From contig PAFH01000010.1 in the NCBI GenBank assembly GCA_002704145.1, forward strand, positions 1 to 32,883: a DNA stretch of 32,883 nt, given 5' to 3'. The DNA is from Pelagibacteraceae bacterium. GTDB taxonomy: Bacteria > Pseudomonadota > Alphaproteobacteria > Pelagibacterales > Pelagibacteraceae. A model generated the notes under the pieces. The model saw nothing but the letters and a program-made list of their open reading frames with translations, searched no databases and was not told where the DNA came from. This document shows, in pieces, positions 26,550-32,883 of the stretch (position 1 is the first letter of the stretch; the number at the start of each line of letters is the position of its first letter). Both the position numbers and the translations under genes were made by a program.

Positions 26550-26558
26550 TATCCAATT

Positions 26559-26843
26559 ATGGACAGCCAAGGTTTTGCACAATTCATACCATTAATTTTA
26601 ATTTTTGTAATTTTTTATTTCTTTTTAATAAGACCACAGCAAAAAAGAGTTAAGGACCATAAAGCTATGGTAGCGTCTTTAAAAAGAGGAGATGAAATTA
26701 TAACATCGGGTGGAATAATAGGAACTATAGACAAGGTTATGGAAGATGATCGAATAGAAGTGATAGTAGCTGAAAATGTAAAAGTTCAAATTATAAGATC
26801 AACTATAACTAGCTTACTTACAAAAGAAGAAATTAAAAAATAA
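26559..26843 (+). CDS. yajC: Preprotein translocase accessory protein YajC
   Basis: The 94-residue single-pass inner-membrane protein associates with SecDF. The N-terminal helix (about 8-24) ends in FFLIRPQQKRVKDHKAM, the family signature. VASLKRGDEIITSGGIIGTIDKV forms the cytoplasmic domain. The order yajC-secD-secF is the standard Sec accessory operon. Confidence 0.96.
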   Translation: MDSQGFAQFIPLILIFVIFYFFLIRPQQKRVKDHKAMVASLKRGDEIITSGGIIGTIDKVMEDDRIEVIVAENVKVQIIRSTITSLLTKEEIKK

Positions 26844-26852
26844 TTCTTTTTC

Positions 26853-28397
26853 GTGTTAAATTTTTCCAAAATAAATATTTTTTTTATATATTTTATTTTC
26901 TTATTTATTTCTTTTTTTTCAATTTTGAATTTCCAAAGTGAGAAAAATTTTTTTATTGATAAAAAAGTAAATTTGGGTTTAGATTTACAAGGTGGATCTT
27001 ATTTATTACTTGAAATTGACTCATCGCCACTTATAAAGGAAAAAATTCAATCAAAAGTCATACCTTTAAAAACTCTATTAAAAGAAAATAATTTAGAATA
27101 CTCAAATTTTAAGATTAATGATGATAGTTTAAGTTTTGATCTTAAAGATTTTGATAAATTTAATAATCTTTTTTTTAAAAAAAAAGAAAATTTTTTAAAT
27201 CCATATATCAACGAATATAATTCGTTCGAATTAGATGTAAAAAAACCTAAAAATAATAATATTAAAATATTGTTTTCAAAGTATGGTTTAGTTTCAATAA
27301 ATAATTCTGCTTTAAAACAATCTATAGAAATTGTTAGGCGCAGAATTGATGATGTAGGAACCAAAGAGCCAACCATACTACAAAGAGGAGAAAAAAGAAT
27401 TTTAGTTGAACTACCTGGTCTTAAGGATCCAGAGCGTATTAAAGAACTATTAGGTAAAACTGCTCAATTAGATTTTAGATTGGTAAGAGATAATGATGAA
27501 TTCGGAGTTGAAAAACTTATTTCTGAAACAGGTCAAGAATTATACGTGAGTAAAAGAATTATAATGAGCGGTGATAATTTAATGGATGCACAACCTAATT
27601 TTAACAATCAATCAAATGAACCTACTGTTTCATTTTCTCTCGATAGACTTGGTGCTCAAAAATTTGGTAGGACTACAACTGACAACGTTGGTAAACGTTT
27701 AGCTATAGTTTTAGATGGATCAATTATAAGCGCTCCATCAATAAACGAACCTATTACTTCAGGAAGTGGTATGATATCAGGAAATTTTTCATTTCAGGAA
27801 GCAACAGACTTAGCTCTGCTATTACGTTCAGGAGCATTACCAACTCCACTGGATGTTGTTGAAGAAAGAACAGTTGGTCCTGATCTCGGTGAAGACTCAA
27901 TTCGTTCAGGAATTATTTCTTTAATAATTGGTTTTTTCTTAGTTATTATTTTCATGATTTTTAAATATAAAATTTTTGGATTAGTTGCCAATATTGCTCT
28001 TATCTCTAATTTGATAATGCTTGTTGGTATATTAACAATTTTAGAAGCAACACTTACTTTACCAGGTATAGCGGGAATTATTTTAACTGTGGGCATGGCA
28101 GTTGATGCCAATGTTCTAATATTTGAAAGAATAAGAGAAGAGCTTAAAACTGAAAAATCTATTGTACATGCTTTTGATATAGGCTATTCAAAAGCAAGAA
28201 TTACTGTGCTAGACGCAAATATAACCACACTAATTGCTGCTGTAATTTTATTTATATTCGGGTCTGGCCCAATTAAAGGATTTGCTATTACACTTGGTAT
28301 TGGAATTATAACAACTTTATTTTCAGCTTATTTTTTAGCCAGACATTTATCATCACTCATAGTTTTAAATAAAAAGGAAAAAGAAATTAAAATATAA
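26853..28397 (+). CDS. secD: Protein translocase subunit SecD
   Basis: This 514-residue RND-type membrane protein uses the proton gradient with SecF to complete Sec export. A first helix (about 8-25) is followed by LGLDLQGGSYLLLEID at 41-56 and a large periplasmic P1 domain with IEIVRRRIDDVGTKEPT and ILVELPGL. ERTVGPDLGEDSIRSG leads into the membrane block with TVGMAVDANVLIFERIREE. The start is GTG at 26853, 9 nt after yajC. Its TAA overlaps secF ATG (TAATG at 28395-28399). Confidence 0.96.
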   Translation: MLNFSKINIFFIYFIFLFISFFSILNFQSEKNFFIDKKVNLGLDLQGGSYLLLEIDSSPLIKEKIQSKVIPLKTLLKENNLEYSNFKINDDSLSFDLKDFDKFNNLFFKKKENFLNPYINEYNSFELDVKKPKNNNIKILFSKYGLVSINNSALKQSIEIVRRRIDDVGTKEPTILQRGEKRILVELPGLKDPERIKELLGKTAQLDFRLVRDNDEFGVEKLISETGQELYVSKRIIMSGDNLMDAQPNFNNQSNEPTVSFSLDRLGAQKFGRTTTDNVGKRLAIVLDGSIISAPSINEPITSGSGMISGNFSFQEATDLALLLRSGALPTPLDVVEERTVGPDLGEDSIRSGIISLIIGFFLVIIFMIFKYKIFGLVANIALISNLIMLVGILTILEATLTLPGIAGIILTVGMAVDANVLIFERIREELKTEKSIVHAFDIGYSKARITVLDANITTLIAAVILFIFGSGPIKGFAITLGIGIITTLFSAYFLARHLSSLIVLNKKEKEIKI

Positions 28398-29302
28398 TGA
28401 GAAATATCGATTTTGTATCCAAGTTTAAATTTGCAAATACTTTGTCTCTTGTCTGCTTTGTATTAAGTATCTTATTTCTGTTATTTAAAGGACTTAATTA
28501 CGGTATCGACTTTAAAGGAGGAACTTTAATTGAATTAAGAACAAATTCTGAAAAAGTTGGCATTTCTGAGTTAAGATCATCATTAAATTCTATGAATTTA
28601 GGTGATGTAAATATTAAAGAATTTGGAAAAAAAGGAGATTATCTAATTAAGGTTGAACAAAAGATATCTAATAGCAATGAACTAATACCTAAATTAAAAA
28701 AAACTTTAATAGAAAATATTAATTCAGAAATAAGCTTTAGACGTGTAGAAAATGTAGGACCTAAAGTTAGTGCAGAACTTTTAAAATCAGGAATTATTGC
28801 AATTTCGCTTTCATTGGCAGCTATGCTTTTTTATATTTGGATAAGATTTGAATGGCAATTTAGCGTTGGGTCAATTATAGCTTTGTTTCATGATGTGATA
28901 ATTACTATTGGAATTTTTTCAATCCTATCATTAGAGATAAATTTATCAATCATTGCTGCAGTGCTTACAATAGTAGGTTATTCTATGAATGATACAGTCG
29001 TTATATATGACCGTATCCGGGAAAATTTAAGTAAATACACAAAACTTAATATTACCGAAGTAACCAATTTGTCTGTAAATGAAACTTTATCAAGAACTAT
29101 AATCACATCAGTGACCACGTTACTGGCCTTAGTCTCTATTTTTCTTCTAGGTGGAGAAATACTCAGGGGTTTTTCTTTTGCAATGATATTAGGTGTTTTG
29201 ATTGGTACCTATTCATCAATTTTTGTGGCTTCTCCTATCTTAAAATTTTTTAAAGTGAATTACAAAACTTTAGAAAAAAAAGAGGAAAAAATAGTTCCTT
29301 AG
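28397..29302 (+). CDS. secF: Protein translocase subunit SecF
   Basis: The 301-residue partner of SecD has six membrane helices. YGIDFKGGTLIEL at 35-47 begins the periplasmic domain, and RRVENVGPKVSAELLKSG precedes the membrane core. TIVGYSMNDTVVIYDRIREN is the SecF signature. It overlaps secD by one base. The TAG ends at 29302 and the opposite-strand gene ends at 29303, so there is no space for a separate terminator. Confidence 0.96.
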   Translation: MRNIDFVSKFKFANTLSLVCFVLSILFLLFKGLNYGIDFKGGTLIELRTNSEKVGISELRSSLNSMNLGDVNIKEFGKKGDYLIKVEQKISNSNELIPKLKKTLIENINSEISFRRVENVGPKVSAELLKSGIIAISLSLAAMLFYIWIRFEWQFSVGSIIALFHDVIITIGIFSILSLEINLSIIAAVLTIVGYSMNDTVVIYDRIRENLSKYTKLNITEVTNLSVNETLSRTIITSVTTLLALVSIFLLGGEILRGFSFAMILGVLIGTYSSIFVASPILKFFKVNYKTLEKKEEKIVP

Positions 29303-29905
29303 TTAATAAAGGTTTTGTGCCGCAACCATTGACAGCAACATTGGAAAAGAAAGCAAAGTGTTTGTTCTTGAAAATAGCATTGCTGTTTTCGCGGATTTAG
29401 CTTTTTCTTCAGGAGAACACTCTATCATTCCTAGAGCTTTTTTTTGATTTGGCCAAATTACGAACCAAACATTATAAGCCATTATTATACCAAGCCACAT
29501 ACCAATTCCTATTGCTGTGGTTTTAGGATTATCACTTCCTATTCCTAAAATCATCGCTTGATGAACATATCCTTGTAAGTAAGACACAATTAAACCAGTT
29601 ATTATTGTACCTAAAGCAGCCCATCTAAACCAAAATAATGCTTTAGGGGCTATAACTTTACCTATTGCAGGCTTCTGATCGTCTGGGATATTTGGCATCG
29701 AAGGAATTTGAACGAAATTAAAATACCATAATAAACCTATCCACATTATTCCAGTAAGGACATGTAAATATCTAAAAAACCAGCTAAAAAAATATCTATC
29801 AAAAACAAATCCATCTCCACCATAATGTAAACCTATCAGAAGAAGTATAGCAATAACTAGAGATACGTGAACAGTTTTAGAGAGAGATTGTAATATTGAT
29901 GTCAT
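29303..29905 (-). CDS. PuuD-like integral membrane protein without cytochrome domain
   Basis: The 200-residue protein has about five membrane helices (near 10-27, 44-65, 88-113, 128-152 and 180-198). FFRYLHVLTGIMWIGLLWYF, with a conserved His48, and NVWFVIWPNQKKALG resemble the membrane domain of urate hydroxylase PuuD (DUF989). Characterised PuuD enzymes carry a C-terminal cytochrome c domain with CxxCH. That is absent here, so urate oxidation cannot be claimed. It lies 26 nt downstream of uvrA on the same strand and is probably co-transcribed. The name reflects resemblance only. Confidence 0.7.
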   Translation of the reverse strand: MTSILQSLSKTVHVSLVIAILLLIGLHYGGDGFVFDRYFFSWFFRYLHVLTGIMWIGLLWYFNFVQIPSMPNIPDDQKPAIGKVIAPKALFWFRWAALGTIITGLIVSYLQGYVHQAMILGIGSDNPKTTAIGIGMWLGIIMAYNVWFVIWPNQKKALGMIECSPEEKAKSAKTAMLFSRTNTLLSFPMLLSMVAAQNLY

Positions 29906-29931
29906 AAAGTTTTATATCATATTTTTCATGT

Positions 29932-32811
29932 TTAGGCAGTTTTTTTCATACTTGAATTGTTCAGTAATTCTCTTAAAAACTTGCCAGTATAACTGTCTTT
30001 TACCTCAGATACTTTTTCTGGAGATCCTTCGGCAATTATAGTTCCTCCATTTACACCACCTTCAGGACCCATATCAATTATATGATCAGCGGTTTTTATT
30101 ACATCTAAATTATGTTCAATTACTACCACGGTATTTCCGGTATTTGCAAAAGCCTGAAGAATTTCTAAAAGTTTTTTAATATCATGTGAGTGGAGCCCTG
30201 TAGTAGGTTCATCTAATATATATAAAGTCCGGCCAGTAGGTCTTTTGGAAAGCTCTTTAGCCAATTTGATTCTTTGAGCTTCTCCGCCAGATAGAGTAGT
30301 AGCTTGTTGACCAATTTTCATGTATCCCAAACCAACGTGTTTTAAAGTAATTAATTTAGATTTTATGTTTTGAATATTTTCAAAAAAAACACACCCTTCG
30401 TCAACAGTCATATCAAGAATATCTGCAATATTTTTATTTTTAAAGCGAATTTCTAGTGTTTCTCTATTGTATCTAGCTCCTTTACAAGTGTCGCAAGGAA
30501 TAAAAACGTCTGGTAAAAAATGCATCTCATAAGTAATTACACCATCACCTTCACACGTTTCACATCTTCCACCTTTAACATTAAAAGAATATCTTCCAAC
30601 TTTATAACCTCTAGCTTTAGACTCTGGTAAACCAGCAAACCATTCTCTAATTGGCCCAAAGGCTCCTGTATAAGTGGCTGGATTTGACCTTGGCGTTCTC
30701 CCTATGGGAGATTGATCAATATCAATAATTTTGTCTATCAGCTCAGTGCCTTTAAACCCTGTAAAAGCCTTAGGTACTTTTCTACTTTTATTTTTATTAA
30801 GCATTAAGTTAAAAGCATTATAGAGAGTATGTAATATCAATGTTGATTTTCCACTTCCAGATACACCCGTAACACAGGTAAAGGTGCCAACTGGTATTTT
30901 TAAATTTACTTTTTTTAAATTATTCCCACTGGCGCCATTAATTTCTATATGTCTGCCATTTTTTGCTTTTCTTCTTTTTCTCGGAATTGAAATAAATTTT
31001 TTACCTGATAAATAATTACCTGTTATACTTTTTTCATATCTTATAATTTCATCAACACTACCCTCAGCAACTATTTGTCCTCCATTAAGACCTGCCTCAG
31101 GACCAATATCTATTATATGATCAGAGTTTTCCATTGTTTCAATATCATGTTCCACGACAATTACTGTATTACCTAAGTCTCTTAATTTCTTAAGAGCAGT
31201 AATTAATTTTTTATTATCTCTTTGGTGCAATCCTATTGAAGGTTCATCTAATACGTATAAAACACCTGTCAAGCCAGAACCTATTTGAGATGCTAATCGA
31301 ATTCTTTGTGATTCTCCCCCTGATAAAGTTCCAGATTCTCTTGAAAGAGTTAGATAGTTTAATCCAACATTGAGCAAAAAATTGAGCCTATCATTTATTT
31401 CTTTTAAAATATGTTGTGCTATTTTGTTATCTCTTTCATTTAAAACGTTTGTTAAACTTTCAAACCACTTCTGAGCTTCATCTATGGATTTTTCAGTTAT
31501 CTCACTTATATTAAGAGAGTTTATTTTGATACAAAGGGCTTCATCTTTAAGTCTCATGCCTTTGCACTTTTCACAATTTGACTCACTTTGATATTGAGAA
31601 ATTTCCTCTCGTTTCCATTCGCTGTCGGTTTCTAGATAACGTCTTTCTAAATTATTTACGACTCCTTCAAAGGTTTTTTTAGTTGTGTATGAGTCATATC
31701 CATCATCATAAAAAAATTTAATTTCATCTTCATCAGAACCAAATAATATAATATCTTGAATTTTTTTAGGAATTTTTTTCCATTTTTCAGAAAGAGAAAA
31801 TTTATAGTGTTTAGCTAGCGACGCAAGTGTCTGCGCATAATACATTGAAGTAGATTTTGACCAAGGATCTATTGCACCATCTTGTAAACTTTTATTAGTA
31901 TCAGGTACTACTAAGTTCGGATCAACATTCAAATTATGGCCTATACCCTCACATTCTTCGCAAGCTCCAAAAGGAGAATTAAAAGAAAATAATCTGGGCT
32001 CGATTTCTTCTATTGTAAAACCACTTTCTGGGCATGAAAATTTTGATGAAAATGTTACACTTTCTAATTTTCTATATTTTTTGGGTAATGTTTCATTTTC
32101 GTATTCAACTATTAATAAGCCATTAGAAAGATTCACTGCTGTTTCTACACTGTCTGCAAGTCTATTTCCAATATTTGAGTTTAAGATTATCCTATCAACA
32201 ATTATAGAAATATCATGCTTTACTTTTTTGTTTAAGTTTGGAAAATCATCAATTTCAAGGTACTTCCCATCAACTTTTATTTTTGAAAAACCTCTTTTTT
32301 TATAATTTAAAATTTCTTTTTTATATTCACCCTTTCTACCTCTTACAATAGGCGACAATAAATATATTGTTGAATTTTTAGGTAATTTTTTTATTTTATC
32401 TACCATCTCACTTATCGGTTGAGAAACAATTGGTTTACCTGTAAACGGCGAGTAGGGAATTCCTACTCTAGCAAATAATACCCTCATATAATCATAAATC
32501 TCAGTCACAGTTGCTACCGTTGACCGAGGGTTTTTAGATGTATTTTTTTGTTCAATAGAAATTGCAGGACTTAAACCTTCTATAAAATCAACTTTAGGTT
32601 TTTTCATTTTATCCAAAAATTGTCTAGCATAAGATGAAAGACTTTCGACATATCTTCTCTGTCCTTCAGCATAAATCGTGTCAAAGGCTAATGATGATTT
32701 ACCTGATCCAGATAGACCTGTAATGACCACAAATTTCTCTTTTGGAATTTCTAGAGAAACGTTTTTTAAATTGTGTTCTTTAGCGCCTTTTACAACGATT
32801 TTTTTCAACAT
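29932..32811 (-). CDS. uvrA: Excinuclease ABC subunit A
   Basis: The 959-residue DNA-damage sensor of nucleotide excision repair contains two ABC ATPase halves. The first has Walker A GLSGSGKS at 32-39, with its signature [12 protein letters not shown] downstream and a zinc module (CPESGF and CEECEGIG). The second has [21 protein letters not shown] and [10 protein letters not shown] for zinc, [12 protein letters not shown] and [10 protein letters not shown]. The full length is present and no frame breaks are seen. The protein is cytoplasmic and partners with UvrB, not in this window. A plausible promoter lies just upstream. Confidence 0.98.
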   Translation of the reverse strand: MLKKIVVKGAKEHNLKNVSLEIPKEKFVVITGLSGSGKSSLAFDTIYAEGQRRYVESLSSYARQFLDKMKKPKVDFIEGLSPAISIEQKNTSKNPRSTVATVTEIYDYMRVLFARVGIPYSPFTGKPIVSQPISEMVDKIKKLPKNSTIYLLSPIVRGRKGEYKKEILNYKKRGFSKIKVDGKYLEIDDFPNLNKKVKHDISIIVDRIILNSNIGNRLADSVETAVNLSNGLLIVEYENETLPKKYRKLESVTFSSKFSCPESGFTIEEIEPRLFSFNSPFGACEECEGIGHNLNVDPNLVVPDTNKSLQDGAIDPWSKSTSMYYAQTLASLAKHYKFSLSEKWKKIPKKIQDIILFGSDEDEIKFFYDDGYDSYTTKKTFEGVVNNLERRYLETDSEWKREEISQYQSESNCEKCKGMRLKDEALCIKINSLNISEITEKSIDEAQKWFESLTNVLNERDNKIAQHILKEINDRLNFLLNVGLNYLTLSRESGTLSGGESQRIRLASQIGSGLTGVLYVLDEPSIGLHQRDNKKLITALKKLRDLGNTVIVVEHDIETMENSDHIIDIGPEAGLNGGQIVAEGSVDEIIRYEKSITGNYLSGKKFISIPRKRRKAKNGRHIEINGASGNNLKKVNLKIPVGTFTCVTGVSGSGKSTLILHTLYNAFNLMLNKNKSRKVPKAFTGFKGTELIDKIIDIDQSPIGRTPRSNPATYTGAFGPIREWFAGLPESKARGYKVGRYSFNVKGGRCETCEGDGVITYEMHFLPDVFIPCDTCKGARYNRETLEIRFKNKNIADILDMTVDEGCVFFENIQNIKSKLITLKHVGLGYMKIGQQATTLSGGEAQRIKLAKELSKRPTGRTLYILDEPTTGLHSHDIKKLLEILQAFANTGNTVVVIEHNLDVIKTADHIIDMGPEGGVNGGTIIAEGSPEKVSEVKDSYTGKFLRELLNNSSMKKTA

Positions 32812-32824
32812 ATTTTTTTATAAA

Positions 32825-32853
32825 ATAATAATGATCTTATATTTATTAATCAA
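32825..32853 (-). promoter_or_regulatory. Possible promoter for uvrA
   Basis: Read on the minus strand, TTGATT (plus 32848-32853) and TATTAT (plus 32825-32830) are separated by 17 nt. Transcription would start about 7 nt before the uvrA ATG at 32811, a very short leader. No LexA-type box was recognised in the 72 nt available before the window ends. Confidence 0.4.
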
Positions 32854-32883
32854 TTATGATATAGTTATTCTACGTTTAAAGAA

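Overview
The window looks like chromosome from a streamlined, very AT-rich marine alphaproteobacterium, most likely of the SAR11/Pelagibacterales group. The evidence is strong A/T codon bias, tiny or overlapping intergenic spaces, weak Shine-Dalgarno use, a general L-amino-acid ABC transporter of the alphaproteobacterial Aap type, and the alphaproteobacterial order xthA-erpA-dgt-argS-(small gene)-nagZ-scpA-scpB-tatABC-serS-yajC-secDF. The taxonomic call is from gene order and protein style only; no database search was possible. No gene-free stretch exceeds 300 bases, and no insertion sequence, integrase or CRISPR array was found.

Layout. 1-3543: tRNA-Arg(TCT) followed after 2 nt by a membrane-anchored SGNH-hydrolase-like gene, an acyltransferase-3 family gene, a 46-residue membrane protein and zapE (AFG1 ATPase); the first pair looks like a cell-surface O-acylation module. 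3544-8029: aapJ-aapQ-aapM-aapP, importing amino acids, with a likely promoter and two inverted repeats upstream of aapJ and a terminator between aapJ and aapQ. 8024-11025: cysK (minus), a divergent DUF6134-like exported protein, an XRE-type regulator, tRNA-Asn(GTT), a staphylococcal-nuclease-like secreted or anchored protein, and tRNA-Cys(GCA). 11255-17419: a small APS-kinase-like P-loop protein, valS, ilvD and a short mannose-1-phosphate guanylyltransferase/phosphomannose isomerase. 17412-18502: xthA and erpA on the minus strand. 18528-29302: a long co-directional run, dgt to secF, covering dNTP turnover, tRNA charging, peptidoglycan recycling, chromosome condensation, Tat export and the Sec accessory complex. 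29303-32811: a PuuD-like membrane protein and uvrA on the minus strand.

The most striking signal is that four otherwise intact housekeeping genes (zapE, aapM, cysK, manC-type) are each broken by exactly one extra base in an A/T homopolymer. Removing that base restores a full conserved protein every time. This points to systematic homopolymer insertion in the assembly, or less likely to real, tolerated frameshifts. Other points are the tRNA-mRNA junction with a 2-nt leader, the near-zero divergent promoter spaces, an APS-kinase-like protein in a lineage thought not to reduce sulfate, and an 87-residue protein sitting where relatives carry a SPOR-domain gene. I did not find a convincing new multi-gene system; most of the window is core genome.
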